A stretch of 64,000 nucleotides of DNA from an uncultured Chlorobiaceae bacterium (GCA_903824045.1 CAIJVD010000017.1:1-64000), one strand, 5' to 3'. Shown: positions 15,686-25,320, counted from the stretch's first letter. The notes: generated from the letters alone by a model not told the origin. Translations and numbers: made by a program.

Positions 15686-17944
15686 ATGCTGAAAGAGAGT
15701 GCAGTCAGAGAAGTTCTTCCTTTCGGAAAGACCAAAAAATCGTTTGACAGTATCGGTTTTTTAAAGCGCTATGGAATATTCATCCTTCTCTTGGGCTTGT
15801 TCCTTTTTGCCATGATGACGCCACTCCTCTTCGTCATCAAGGAGCCCTATTATGAGGTACACTCTTTCATGAAGCTTGATCCAGTTGTGCCTACAGTGAT
15901 GACAAAAACAGAGGAATCATCGATTGTAAGCTACTATCAGGATTATGCCAATACCCAGGCGCACTCAATGAAGACACTCGATGCCCTGAAAAAAGGAGTC
16001 GAAGCGCTTACCCCTCGCGAGAGGGCAAAGATTTTCCCTGCCGGCTTGTCATCGGACAATTGCGCCGAAATACTTCAGAAGATTGTCACGGTCAAGCCGG
16101 TAAGCGGCACGCATCTCCTGGACATCTCCATTTCAGGAAGCAAGCCTGACGGCCTTGCAACGCTTCTCAACAAACTGATGCGAGTCTATATCGATGAAGA
16201 CCGGAAGAGCACCAATGATGTTGATCGTGACAGGCTGAAATATCTCTACGACCAGAAAAGATTAATTCAATTTGAGCTCGCTGAATATGAAAAAGAACTT
16301 GATAACATCACCAGGGATGTATCGACATCAACATACTCGGAGGCATTCAATATCGCTGGCAAAAACAATGAGGACCTTCTCAAGCTCTATAACAATGCGC
16401 TCAATGAACGAATAAAAACCGAGTTCGCTTATAATGCAGCGCAGAAATCAGTCAATGATCTGAAAGGGATTTCCCTGGAGCCAATAATTGATGAAATGGT
16501 TATGGGCAACTCCTCCCTTAACTTCACTGACTCGTGGACATATCAGCAGCTTCAGGAGATGAGAAGCACCACCGATGGCCTTACGGCAAGCAATCCTGAC
16601 CGCGTCTATGTGGAACAGCGGATGGATGCCATGAGGCAGTATCAGAGCAAGCTGCACAATGAAATCCGGAGTACTGCCAAAGGGATCACATACGGCAAAC
16701 AAAATATTGAACTGCGCAAATCGTTGATTACCGCCAAAAATGAGTTTGAAAAATCAAAAAAAACTGAAGCGAGCATAAAAAAAGAGCTTGAAGTCAACTT
16801 AAAGGAATCAAAACGAGTCTCGATAGCACTCCATAAAGGAGAGTATATCTCAACCTACTGGAAGCACAAGCATGATCTGCTTGACAATATTGACACACGA
16901 ATCACGGAGATTGAAGTTGAAAAAAAAGCTCCGCTGCGTCTCTCTATTGAATCGACAGCAAGGACGCCGAAAACGCCATTGAAATCAAACACCAACAATC
17001 TTATAGCGACATTCTTTGCAATATCATTTGGCATTGTTGGAGGATCATTCTTTGCCTATGAATTTTTGGACAACACCATTCGTCGCCCCGAAGACATCAA
17101 GCAGGCTCTGGGTTACCTGCCAACGCAGACCATTGTCAAAATTGATCCACAGTCAAACAATCATGAGGAGCTCAGCCTCGCTCCGGATGATTTCAATACC
17201 CACAGCATTGGCTCTCTTGCCATAAGGTTCTTTCGTGAACGAGAGAAGGATAACACCCGGATAATCCTTTTTACCGGAATAGAGACCGGCGTCGGCTCCT
17301 CATCAGTCGCCTTCAGCTGCGCCAAGGCTCTTGCACAAATGGTACCAAAAGTGCTCATGATCGATGGCGATCTTGAAGCGCCGCCACTGAACTTCTCCGA
17401 TATCTATATCCCGAACCTGCCAGGTTTTTGCGAATTCCTCAATAGTGAGGGCTCCTTTAAAGACTATATCATATCTACTCCCGGAGACAATATCGATATC
17501 ATGTATGCAGGAAACCTGACCGGCAATAAAATCCCTCGCCAGCGCATCCGTGAGCTTTTTGAGGAGATAAAAAAAGAGTACGATTTTATCTGTATCGATG
17601 CCTCGCCACTCCTGAAAAGCCATTTCACTGAACATTTTGCTATTTATGCGGACATCGTCGCTTTGGTCTCTCTTGGTGACAGCTCACGGTTTGATGATTT
17701 GAGAAAATCTGCTGAACAGCTTGTCAGACTTGACGTTGCGGCAATTGCGCCTATCCTTAATTTTGGAGGCATCAAACAAACGCTCTCCCTTGAAGAGATC
17801 TTTGAAAATCCTCAGGCATTCATAAAAGCCGTTGTCCCTGAAAAAATCATCACCAGGCTGAACGCCATACCCGCAGCCATTCCTGCGCTTATGGTTGTCG
17901 TCAATGAAGTGATCAACAAGGTCAAACGTATCAAAAAACGGTAA
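15686..17944 (+). CDS. Wzz/BY-kinase-like polysaccharide co-polymerase with degenerate P-loop
   Basis: A 752-residue inner-membrane protein built like Wzc/EpsB. A membrane helix at about residues 30-52 is followed by a long periplasmic coiled-coil region (about 200-420), a second helix at about 436-456, and a cytoplasmic MinD/BY-kinase-like domain from about 490. In that domain the P-loop reads GIETGVGSSS (531-540), where active enzymes have G-K-S/T. Walker A' VLMIDGD (about 556) and a FICIDAS segment (about 634) remain. The C-terminus ends in basic residues without the tyrosine cluster that is autophosphorylated in BY-kinases. It probably controls chain length without kinase activity. Confidence 0.85.
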   Translation: MLKESAVREVLPFGKTKKSFDSIGFLKRYGIFILLLGLFLFAMMTPLLFVIKEPYYEVHSFMKLDPVVPTVMTKTEESSIVSYYQDYANTQAHSMKTLDALKKGVEALTPRERAKIFPAGLSSDNCAEILQKIVTVKPVSGTHLLDISISGSKPDGLATLLNKLMRVYIDEDRKSTNDVDRDRLKYLYDQKRLIQFELAEYEKELDNITRDVSTSTYSEAFNIAGKNNEDLLKLYNNALNERIKTEFAYNAAQKSVNDLKGISLEPIIDEMVMGNSSLNFTDSWTYQQLQEMRSTTDGLTASNPDRVYVEQRMDAMRQYQSKLHNEIRSTAKGITYGKQNIELRKSLITAKNEFEKSKKTEASIKKELEVNLKESKRVSIALHKGEYISTYWKHKHDLLDNIDTRITEIEVEKKAPLRLSIESTARTPKTPLKSNTNNLIATFFAISFGIVGGSFFAYEFLDNTIRRPEDIKQALGYLPTQTIVKIDPQSNNHEELSLAPDDFNTHSIGSLAIRFFREREKDNTRIILFTGIETGVGSSSVAFSCAKALAQMVPKVLMIDGDLEAPPLNFSDIYIPNLPGFCEFLNSEGSFKDYIISTPGDNIDIMYAGNLTGNKIPRQRIRELFEEIKKEYDFICIDASPLLKSHFTEHFAIYADIVALVSLGDSSRFDDLRKSAEQLVRLDVAAIAPILNFGGIKQTLSLEEIFENPQAFIKAVVPEKIITRLNAIPAAIPALMVVVNEVINKVKRIKKR

Positions 17945-17951
17945 CCACACG

Positions 17952-18488
17952 ATGATTTCAGCAACAGATCCTGACTGGAGCAGGGAGAAAATTATTCCAG
18001 GCCGTTATGAGCCGTCGAAATATCTGCTTGCGGCTATACGGAGTTATCAGCGCCTCCGCTCCAAAAGCGGACTCATGGCAAGAGTGGCTCGCCCTTTTGT
18101 GGTCATGAAACACCGGTTCTGGAGCGCCGTAACTGGCGCCGACGTGCCCATAAACTCTACCATCGGAGGGGGACTCATGATGCCTCACCCAAACGGTATT
18201 GTCATCCACCCTGATGCCGTTATTGGCCCGAACTGCCTGATCTTTCAGCAGGTCACCATCGGTGAAGGTCTGAAGCCCGGCCTCCCCGTAATTGATGGCC
18301 ATGTCGATATCGGCGCCGGAGCGAAAATCATCGGCAGCATCCGTATCGGAGCCCACGCTCGCATCGGGGCAAATGCTGTCGTTCTTGAAGATGTCCCTGA
18401 AAATGCCACGGCTGTGGGAATACCCGCCCGTGTCCTGAAAAACAAAATGACAGTTGCGCTGTTCGAGAAGGATATTGACCATGGGTAA
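17952..18488 (+). CDS. Serine acetyltransferase-like hexapeptide acyltransferase (second copy)
   Basis: A 178-residue protein with the CysE-like beta-helix: MMPHPNGIVIHPDAVIG, CLIFQQVTIGEG and IGAGAKIIGSIRIG, ending AVGIPARVL. The histidine of the HPNGIVIHP segment corresponds to the catalytic region of serine O-acetyltransferases. Set between Wzz-like and polymerase genes, it most likely adds acetyl groups to a cluster sugar. The next gene starts inside its last codons. Confidence 0.85.
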   Translation: MISATDPDWSREKIIPGRYEPSKYLLAAIRSYQRLRSKSGLMARVARPFVVMKHRFWSAVTGADVPINSTIGGGLMMPHPNGIVIHPDAVIGPNCLIFQQVTIGEGLKPGLPVIDGHVDIGAGAKIIGSIRIGAHARIGANAVVLEDVPENATAVGIPARVLKNKMTVALFEKDIDHG

Positions 18489-19917
18489 TCCCGGCGCAAA
18501 TATTCTGGTCCCGATAGCGTTCTTTTCCTGGCCGCTCATTGTCATCTTTTTTTTCAAAAAGTTTGATAAACGACTGGTTCCCGTGATAGCCTATGTGGCT
18601 GGGTGGATGTTTCTGCCCTGTGCAGAGTATGATGTCTTTCTGCTCAAAAACACAAAAACGACAGTAATCGGCCTGGGGATTCTTGCTGGTGCTTATCTAT
18701 TTGACCGTGACCGGCTTTCAAAATTCCAGTTCAATACCATTGATATCCCTGTGTTGCTCTTGTGCACTTCACCTTTTTTCTCATCGCTCTTCAACGATCT
18801 TGGTGTCTACGATGGCCTCTCGCAAGTCATGTATCAGACTATCCGATGGGGGCTCCCCTACTATATCGGAAGAATCTATTTTTCAGATACGGAGATATTG
18901 AAAACGCTTGGAATCAGCATTGTTATCGGCGGCATAATTTATGTGCCATTCTGTCTGTTTGAGCTGATAATGAGTCCGCTCTTGCACAATATGACATACG
19001 GCTTTTTTCAGCACTCCCTCCTTCAGACAATGAGGGAAAATGGCGGCTACAGGCCCATGGTCTATATGGAGCATGGGTTGATGACTTCGATGTGGATGAT
19101 ACTGGCATCACTTGTGGGGACCTGGCTCCTTTATTGCGGGGAACTCCCCAAAAAAATCCTTTTTGTTCCCTCACACCTCCTCGTATTTCTGCTTGTAGGA
19201 ACAAGCATCCTAATGCAGTCAGTCGGAGCAATCTCGTTTTATGTTATCACTTTGGCCGTACTGTATCTGTCAAAAAAGATGAAAAAAATTGTTCTCGTGA
19301 CCATTTTGCTGCTTTGTCCGCATCTCTATATTATTGCAAGAATAGGAACGTCATGGAATGGAACGAATTTCTCCAACTTTATAGCCAAGACGGTCAGCAG
19401 TGCGCGAGCTGCCTCTATACAGTTCCGCTTTGACAATGAAACGATACTCATGAACAGAGCCAAAGAAGGGACGCTTTTCGGCTGGGGCGGTTATGGCCGA
19501 TCAAGAGTCCACACCGAAAGCGGAAAATCCCGCTCCGTCACTGACGGATTGTGGATTATCGTCTACGGAGCCAACGGGATTTATGGGCTGAGCGTGATGA
19601 TCCTCGCTATTCAGCTTCCAACGATCCTTTTTATCAGACGCATCAAGCCGGAACAGTGGCAAACAATGGAATTTGCCGCGCCTGCTGTGATGGCTGTATT
19701 TCTGGCCATAACGATGATAGACAACCTGCTCAATGCCATGATCAACCCTATCTACATGATCTTTTGCGGCGGACTGAACGGCATGCTGTTAACCAATCCA
19801 CAGCTGCTCTCAAGCCTGTCATTGAACAGCAAGAATGAACTTCCATTTGCATTGGCAACACCCGGAACCCGGTTCATTTCCGGCACCTGTATTCCATCAT
19901 CAAAATTTCTCGGCTGA
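18481..19917 (+). CDS. O-antigen polymerase/ligase-like membrane protein
   Basis: A 478-residue protein with about twelve hydrophobic helices and a large loop near residues 285-355 that contains GWGGYGRSR. This layout is typical of Wzy polymerases and O-antigen/O-glycan ligases, including those linked to exosortase clusters. It would join lipid-linked repeats in the periplasm. The ATG at 18481 overlaps the acetyltransferase gene by eight bases and has an AAGGA ribosome site at a good distance; a frame start at 18454 lacks one. Sequence in this family is too variable to separate polymerase from ligase. Confidence 0.75.
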   Translation: MGNPGANILVPIAFFSWPLIVIFFFKKFDKRLVPVIAYVAGWMFLPCAEYDVFLLKNTKTTVIGLGILAGAYLFDRDRLSKFQFNTIDIPVLLLCTSPFFSSLFNDLGVYDGLSQVMYQTIRWGLPYYIGRIYFSDTEILKTLGISIVIGGIIYVPFCLFELIMSPLLHNMTYGFFQHSLLQTMRENGGYRPMVYMEHGLMTSMWMILASLVGTWLLYCGELPKKILFVPSHLLVFLLVGTSILMQSVGAISFYVITLAVLYLSKKMKKIVLVTILLLCPHLYIIARIGTSWNGTNFSNFIAKTVSSARAASIQFRFDNETILMNRAKEGTLFGWGGYGRSRVHTESGKSRSVTDGLWIIVYGANGIYGLSVMILAIQLPTILFIRRIKPEQWQTMEFAAPAVMAVFLAITMIDNLLNAMINPIYMIFCGGLNGMLLTNPQLLSSLSLNSKNELPFALATPGTRFISGTCIPSSKFLG

Positions 19918-19940
19918 TTACCCCAAACCCTATTGAAACC

Positions 19941-20312
19941 ATGCATCTGTACACAAAGCTAAAAATCATCTGGATTATCGTCTTTACCTTTCTGGTCACC
20001 GCGAGCCTGTCGAAAGAGACTGGCGGGTTTCAGCTATTCGGTATTGACATCATATTCCATCTCATCATCTATGCTGTCCTGTCATTTATCCCGATAATTT
20101 CAATCCGGAAACGACTGGATGCATTTATGGTGACCATCGCCATCGCCCCCCTGGGTATTCTGTTTGAGATAATCCATGGCATGATAACCGGATACGGCTT
20201 CGAAACTCTGGACGCGTTTTACAACAATATCGGCATCATGATCGGCGTCCTGGCAGCTACAGCTTTACGCCTCAAGAGGCACTATGAAAATGAGTCGAAA
20301 ATAGAACCTTGA
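19941..20312 (+). CDS. VanZ-like small membrane protein
   Basis: A 123-residue protein with four predicted helices. DIIFHLIIYAVLSF and FEIIHGMITGYGFETLDAFYNNIG match the VanZ family layout, where a polar His-bearing helix and a D-x2-N.IG motif recur. Function is not known for these stand-alone VanZ proteins, though they often sit in envelope and exosortase clusters. It starts 23 bases after the polymerase gene. Confidence 0.75.
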   Translation: MHLYTKLKIIWIIVFTFLVTASLSKETGGFQLFGIDIIFHLIIYAVLSFIPIISIRKRLDAFMVTIAIAPLGILFEIIHGMITGYGFETLDAFYNNIGIMIGVLAATALRLKRHYENESKIEP

Positions 20313-20398
20313 ACTGTTTCAGTAATTACCGGCCTCTCGCCAGTCAGGGGAGATCCTCTTGGCCGGCGAGCTACGCCGCACCCCTTTGATTGTACCCT

Positions 20399-21685
20399 AT
20401 GAGACAAGTTTCGAAATACATCTTCGCACTCACGCTAACCTGTTTTCTTTACGGATGCAGCCCTCTGCCTATGGAGACCATCCATTCCAACAGGAACGCC
20501 CAGACGACGGGGACCCTGCCATTCAATGCACAGCACGACTTTTCGGAGGGCCGGGCTGTCGTTCAGGCAGGCAGTAAATTCGGTTATATTGACAGGCTGG
20601 GCAGGGTAGTCATCAAGCCTCAATTTGATGAGGCACATGACTTTTCAGAAGGTCTTGCCGTCGTGCGCATGGGCAGTCGCTTCGGGTTTGTTGACAAACA
20701 GGGAACCATGGTTTTCGTGCCGCAATTTGAAACGCTGCACAGCTTTTCGGAGGGCCTCGCAGGAATTCTTCTGGGCAGGGATAGTCCTGCAAAATCAGCC
20801 TTTGTCGATAATAATGGGAGTATCGTCATCAGTCGGCAATTCGGCTCTTCCACTCCCCTTTTGAAAGGCCTCACCAGAATACAAATTGATAATATGGAGG
20901 CCGGCAAGTTCGGCTTTATCGACGAGCGTGGAAGACTGGTCATCATCCCGCAATTCGACAATGCCCTGCGCTTTTCAGAAGGTCTGGCGGCAGCAAAACT
21001 CGGCAATGACTCCAACGGCAGATTCAGCTTTATTGACAAGCAGGGGAACACGATTATAGCTGCCCAGTTCGCTGACGTTCATCGCTTCAGGGAGGGAGTT
21101 GCGGCTGCAAGGCTCGGCAATGACTCCAACGGCAAATACGGTTTTATTGACAAACAGGGCCGGATGGTCATCACCCCCAGATTCGACAGCGTTCGTGACT
21201 TTTCTGAAGGCCTGGCAGCAGTGAAAATCGGCAACGATTCCAACGCCAAATTCGGTTTTATTGACAAGAGGGGAGAGATCCTCATCGACGCGCATTTCGA
21301 TGACGCGCACAACTTTTCAGAGGGCCTTGCAGCCGTAAGACTTGACGGACAGCATATGTTTATCGACAAGCTGGGCAATATGGCCATCAATCAGATTTTC
21401 ACCGATGCCCACGACTTTTCAGAGGGTCTGGCCGCGGTGAAGGTCGGCGGCGAATCTGACGGAAAATACGGCTTTATCGACAAACAGGGCAGAATGGTCA
21501 TCGCCCCCCAATTCGATGACGTTCATGACTTCATTGAAGGTCTTGCCGTCGTCAAGATCGGATTGAAACGAAGGTTTATCGATCGACAGGGCAAGGTCGT
21601 TATCGAACTGATCGATGAGGAGATTCCCGGCAACCGCAATGACCGGTTGATGGTAATGAATGACCGCAGCGGCACTCTCAATTAG
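20399..21685 (+). CDS. WG-repeat lipoprotein
   Basis: A 428-residue exported protein. The signal peptide ends at a lipobox-like LYGC at about residues 17-20. After it come about ten WG-type repeats of 35-45 residues, each with a core such as FGFIDKQGRMVI.PQFDDVHDFSEGLA (shown here as a composite). WG repeats form a beta-sheet scaffold whose function is mostly unknown, and they are frequent in surface proteins of Bacteroidota and Chlorobiota. The ATG at 20399 is chosen over the in-frame TTG at 20390 because the signal peptide then has normal length. It lies 86 bases after the VanZ-like gene and before a new sigma-54 promoter. Confidence 0.85.
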   Translation: MRQVSKYIFALTLTCFLYGCSPLPMETIHSNRNAQTTGTLPFNAQHDFSEGRAVVQAGSKFGYIDRLGRVVIKPQFDEAHDFSEGLAVVRMGSRFGFVDKQGTMVFVPQFETLHSFSEGLAGILLGRDSPAKSAFVDNNGSIVISRQFGSSTPLLKGLTRIQIDNMEAGKFGFIDERGRLVIIPQFDNALRFSEGLAAAKLGNDSNGRFSFIDKQGNTIIAAQFADVHRFREGVAAARLGNDSNGKYGFIDKQGRMVITPRFDSVRDFSEGLAAVKIGNDSNAKFGFIDKRGEILIDAHFDDAHNFSEGLAAVRLDGQHMFIDKLGNMAINQIFTDAHDFSEGLAAVKVGGESDGKYGFIDKQGRMVIAPQFDDVHDFIEGLAVVKIGLKRRFIDRQGKVVIELIDEEIPGNRNDRLMVMNDRSGTLN

Positions 21686-21797
21686 AGAGTCCCGCCAATA
21701 GCAACTGTCTGAATGCTAGATATCCCCCCCGCCCCCTCCTCCTCGAGATAAACAATAACCCGCTATTAATAAATAACTTAACCGCAAGCCATCCCTC

Positions 21798-21812
21798 TGG
21801 CACCACATTTGC
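21798..21812 (+). promoter_or_regulatory. Sigma-54 promoter before the radical SAM/glycosyltransferase operon
   Basis: TGGCACCACATTTGC is a full consensus -24/-12 element (GG-N10-GC, TTGC). The predicted start is about 86 bases before the ATG at 21909. A weak half-site-like CTGTCT is at 21705-21710, and a pyrimidine-rich tract is at about 21721-21745. No gene is seen in 21686-21908. Confidence 0.8.
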
Positions 21813-21908
21813 TCTATTGTTTTTATAAGAACATGCCGTTTTCAGCCACCAGGTGACTGGCAACCGGCTGACTCCATCTTGAACAACAATCGAAAGCAAT
21901 AGAGCAGA

Positions 21909-23018
21909 ATGAATGTAGCTGAACTCATGACCCTCGGCCTTAGCCATACCAGCAATGCGGTTGCTGAAGCACTCTACCTCAAGAGCGGCATCGACATCAC
22001 AAAACCCATTACCTTTCATGCGCTGGTCAACGAGCGGTGCAACTGCAAGTGCCGCCATTGCGAGTACTGGCGCCAGGAGGAGTACCTCCCTGAGATGACT
22101 ATCGAACAGTGGGAGCAGACACTGTTGAGCATAAAGCGGTTTACCGGATCGTTCTCCGTGAACTTCAGCGGCGGAGAGCCCTTGATGAAAAAGGGATTCA
22201 TTGACCTGCTCTCTTTCTGCCGCGATAACGACATCCACGCTGGAGTCACAACCAACGGCCTGCTGCTCAATGAGAAAAACGCAGCAAGGATTGTGGCGGC
22301 AAAGCCTTTCAACATCAACATCTCCTGTGACTCCAATACCGACGAAACCCATGACTATATCAGGGGGGTTCCGGGACTGCTTCAGAAAGTCAGCAAAGGA
22401 ATAACCTTTCTCCAGCAGGAACAGGCAAAACAGAAGATCACCTTTCCGATCATCATCAAGCCGACAATCATGTCGACGAACTTCCGGGCCCTTCAGGATA
22501 TCGTGCAATGGGCCACGGATATCGGCGTGACCGCTGTGAATTTCCAGCCCCTCGGGCGGTGGAGTCGCGAAACCTATGATGAACTGTGGATCGAAAAGGA
22601 ACAGTGGGCGGAACTCGATCAGGTGATGGAAAAACTGATTTCCATGAAGAGGGCCGGGGCTCCCATAATGAACAGCGAGGAGATTCTTCGCCTTGTGACG
22701 GCGAGCTTCCGCGAAGAGAAGGCATCAGCTGAACATATGCCGTGCAGAATTGGTCTTCAGGAATATTACATCCGTCCGGATGGCGAGGTAAAACTCTGCT
22801 TCCACTTCCCGGCCATAGGGAACACGACGAAGGCTTCAGCAGAAGAGATATGGAGAGGGCCAAAGGCACAGGAAATCCGCCAGGCAACGATACAATGCGA
22901 CAAGCTCTGCCTTCTGACATGTCTTTCACATAAATCGCTGGCCAACAAATTCAACCAGGCGCTGACGATTCTTTCCCGTCAGAAAAAAACCGATCACCTT
23001 CATTGCGTTCAAGAATGA
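21909..23018 (+). CDS. Radical SAM protein with SPASM-like C-terminal cysteines
   Basis: A 369-residue enzyme. CNCKCRHCEYW holds the C-x3-C-x2-C motif for the [4Fe-4S] cluster that cleaves S-adenosylmethionine, followed by NFSGGEPLMKKG, typical of MoaA/PqqE-like proteins. The C-terminal region has cysteines in MPCRIGLQEYYIRPDGEVKL.C and CDKLCLLTCL, which fit an auxiliary cluster domain. Substrate is unknown. It heads a run of coupled glycosyltransferase genes, the next starting within its stop codon (ATGA), so modification of a sugar or lipid carrier is plausible but unproven. Driven by a consensus sigma-54 promoter. Confidence 0.88.
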   Translation: MNVAELMTLGLSHTSNAVAEALYLKSGIDITKPITFHALVNERCNCKCRHCEYWRQEEYLPEMTIEQWEQTLLSIKRFTGSFSVNFSGGEPLMKKGFIDLLSFCRDNDIHAGVTTNGLLLNEKNAARIVAAKPFNINISCDSNTDETHDYIRGVPGLLQKVSKGITFLQQEQAKQKITFPIIIKPTIMSTNFRALQDIVQWATDIGVTAVNFQPLGRWSRETYDELWIEKEQWAELDQVMEKLISMKRAGAPIMNSEEILRLVTASFREEKASAEHMPCRIGLQEYYIRPDGEVKLCFHFPAIGNTTKASAEEIWRGPKAQEIRQATIQCDKLCLLTCLSHKSLANKFNQALTILSRQKKTDHLHCVQE

Positions 23019-24103
23019 GTATTGCAAGCCTGAAGACCGAAAAGAGGTCATCGTTGCCTGATATTGACTGTGTTATCATCGGGGTCAACTGCACAAAGAC
23101 GCTTGGCCGCTGCATCGATTCGATCATTGCTGCCGATTACCCCGGCGAAAACCTCCACATCTACTACGTAGACGGTGGATCGAACGACGAGAGCATCAAA
23201 ACTGCAGAGGCCTATGCGGCAGTAACCGTCATCGCGCTTAACCCTGACTACCCTACTCCCGGGCTTGGCCGGAATCAGGGGTGGAAAAAGAGCCGCTCGC
23301 CATTCATCCAGTTTCTGGATTCAGACACGATTGTAAATCCCCGCTGGTTCCTTCAGGCAGTTGCCGGTATGGCGGCTGACAAGGTCGGCGCGGTAACCGG
23401 TTTTCGCAGGGAGATGTTCCCCGAGCGCTCGATCTACAACTGGATCGGGGATATCGAATGGAACGGGCCGGTCGGCAAAAGCGACTCTTTTGGAGGCGAC
23501 GTGCTTATCCGCCGCAGGGCGATCGAAAAGATTGGCGGGTATGATGAAATTCTGGTGGGTGGCGAAGACCCTGAACTCAGCCGAAGACTGATCCGGGCAG
23601 GATGGGAGATCATCAGAATCGACGCCGTCATGACGGCACACGATCTGGCAATGAAAACCATCCGGCAGTACCTCCGCAGGGCATTTCGCTCAGGTTACGG
23701 CTTCGCTGCCGTAAGGGATCGTGAGGCTAAGGCGGGCAGCAGTTTCTGGAAGTATGACTTCCAGAAAATCATCATCAAGGGGGGGGGCTTTCTTTGCGCC
23801 TACACCATCAGCGCACTGCTCATTTCCCTCGCTGACGGACCGGGAGCGCGCCTCGCCGCACTCCTTTTGCTTGCCATCGGCACTGCATCTCTCCTCTCAC
23901 CCCGCCTCTTCAAGGTGAAAAAGTTCATGCGTGAGAACGGGCTGAACAGAAGCGAATCAAAAACATACGCATGGCACTGCTCGCTGGTGGTCGTTCCGCA
24001 GCTCTTCGGCGTCATCCGCTATTATGCCGGGCAGTGCGTCAATGCTCCGATGAGAAACAGGCGAAACTCACTGAAAACAGGACTTTCAACAACCGCAATA
24101 TGA
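23015..24103 (+). CDS. Glycosyltransferase family 2 with C-terminal membrane helices
   Basis: A 362-residue GT-A enzyme. DCVIIGVNCTKTLGRCIDSI opens the fold, VDGGSNDES follows, and FLDSDTIVNPRW holds the D-x-D metal site. GGYDEILVGGEDPELSRRL is the acceptor-side motif. Two hydrophobic helices at about residues 265-310 suggest membrane attachment. The ATG at 23015 overlaps the radical SAM stop (ATGA); the frame is open back to 23003, but that start is less likely. Sugar specificity cannot be told. Confidence 0.87.
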   Translation: MSIASLKTEKRSSLPDIDCVIIGVNCTKTLGRCIDSIIAADYPGENLHIYYVDGGSNDESIKTAEAYAAVTVIALNPDYPTPGLGRNQGWKKSRSPFIQFLDSDTIVNPRWFLQAVAGMAADKVGAVTGFRREMFPERSIYNWIGDIEWNGPVGKSDSFGGDVLIRRRAIEKIGGYDEILVGGEDPELSRRLIRAGWEIIRIDAVMTAHDLAMKTIRQYLRRAFRSGYGFAAVRDREAKAGSSFWKYDFQKIIIKGGGFLCAYTISALLISLADGPGARLAALLLLAIGTASLLSPRLFKVKKFMRENGLNRSESKTYAWHCSLVVVPQLFGVIRYYAGQCVNAPMRNRRNSLKTGLSTTAI

Positions 24104-25320
24104 GCACAAATACCATAGCATATCTCTGCAGCGAGTACCCTGCCGTATCACACACCTTTATCTACAGGGAGATAGAGTCCCTGCGCAAAGCCGGAATGCG
24201 TGTGCATACCGCTTCGATCCGCAAGCCCTCAAACCTTGAGGTCATGACACAGGCTGAACAGGAGGAAGCAGAGCGGACCCTGATGGTGCTCTCATCCTCT
24301 TTTTCCGAACTCTTTGGTGCCCATCTCCACTGCCTCCGCACGAGTCCGGCAGGATACATGCGCATGGCAATAAAAGGGCTGACGTTGCTGACCTCCGGAC
24401 CGAAAAGCCCGCTGAAGGCGGCCGCCTATTTCGCAGAAGCCGGAGTTCTGTTGCAGTGGATGCATCGCCACGACATTACACACATTCATGAGCACTTTGC
24501 CAACCCGACCGCCATTCTGGCCATGCTTATGAAAACCTATGGCGGGGTCAGCTACAGCATCTCGGTTCATGGTCCCGACATATTTTATACCGTCGACTCC
24601 GCCCTGCTGGCTGAAAAGGTCCAGGAAGCCTCCTTTGTGCGTTGCATCAGCCACTACTGCCGCAGCCAGATCATGCGCATCAGTGATCCGACGGGATGGA
24701 AAAACGCTCACATTGTCCGCTGCGGTGTTGACCCCGACCTCTACACGCCGAGGCCTGAGCCCTGCAACGAGAGTGCGCACCTCCTCTGCGTCGGCCGCCT
24801 GGTTCCGGCAAAAGGCCAGCACATCCTGCTCGAAGCCTGCTCCCTCCTGAAAAAAGCCGGCCTGAGATTCAGGCTCACGCTCCTGGGTGACGGCCCGGAC
24901 AGGCCCTCTCTCGAACGCTTTGCAAAAGCGCACTCCCTTGAAGAGTCGGTCACCTTTACCGGAGTCCTCGGCCAGGACAGGGTCCGAGCCCTTTACGACA
25001 CTGCCGATATCTTCGTGCTGGCAAGTTTTGCCGAAGGAGTTCCGGTTGTACTGATGGAGGCTATGGCAAAAGAGATTCCGGTCATCTCTACCCGAATTAC
25101 CGGTATTCCGGAGCTCATCGAGCAGGGAGAGGACGGGCTTCTTGCAACACCGGGAGACGCCGAGGATCTTGCGCTTCAGCTCCGCTGGCTGATCGAAAAC
25201 CCCGGACTGCGCCGGGAACTCGGCGTGGCCGGACGAAGAAAAGTCATCGAACACTACAACCAGCACAAAAACAACCAGAACATGGTCGATCTTTTCAACA
25301 GAGAAGCCCAAACTCCATGA
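24100..25320 (+). CDS. Glycosyltransferase family 4
   Basis: A 406-residue GT-B enzyme. The N-terminal half has CSEYPAVSHTFIYREIESL, common in colanic-acid-type WcaL/AmsK transferases. The C-terminal donor domain has LCVGRLVPAKGQHILLEAC and EGVPVVLMEAMAKEIPVIST, where the E-x7-E motif binds the nucleotide sugar. The ATG at 24100 overlaps the previous stop (ATGA), and the open frame further upstream to 23971 is rejected. It is coupled to the next transferase by another four-base overlap. Confidence 0.9.
   Translation: MSTNTIAYLCSEYPAVSHTFIYREIESLRKAGMRVHTASIRKPSNLEVMTQAEQEEAERTLMVLSSSFSELFGAHLHCLRTSPAGYMRMAIKGLTLLTSGPKSPLKAAAYFAEAGVLLQWMHRHDITHIHEHFANPTAILAMLMKTYGGVSYSISVHGPDIFYTVDSALLAEKVQEASFVRCISHYCRSQIMRISDPTGWKNAHIVRCGVDPDLYTPRPEPCNESAHLLCVGRLVPAKGQHILLEACSLLKKAGLRFRLTLLGDGPDRPSLERFAKAHSLEESVTFTGVLGQDRVRALYDTADIFVLASFAEGVPVVLMEAMAKEIPVISTRITGIPELIEQGEDGLLATPGDAEDLALQLRWLIENPGLRRELGVAGRRKVIEHYNQHKNNQNMVDLFNREAQTP

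Noticed and set aside
20620-21600. Regular repeats suggesting a CRISPR or non-coding array
   Set aside because: The period and content follow WG protein repeats in one open frame; no spacer-like unique segments.
21674-21690. ACTCTC/GAGAGT hairpin at the end of the WG-repeat gene
   Set aside because: Short stem without a T-run; not enough to call a terminator.
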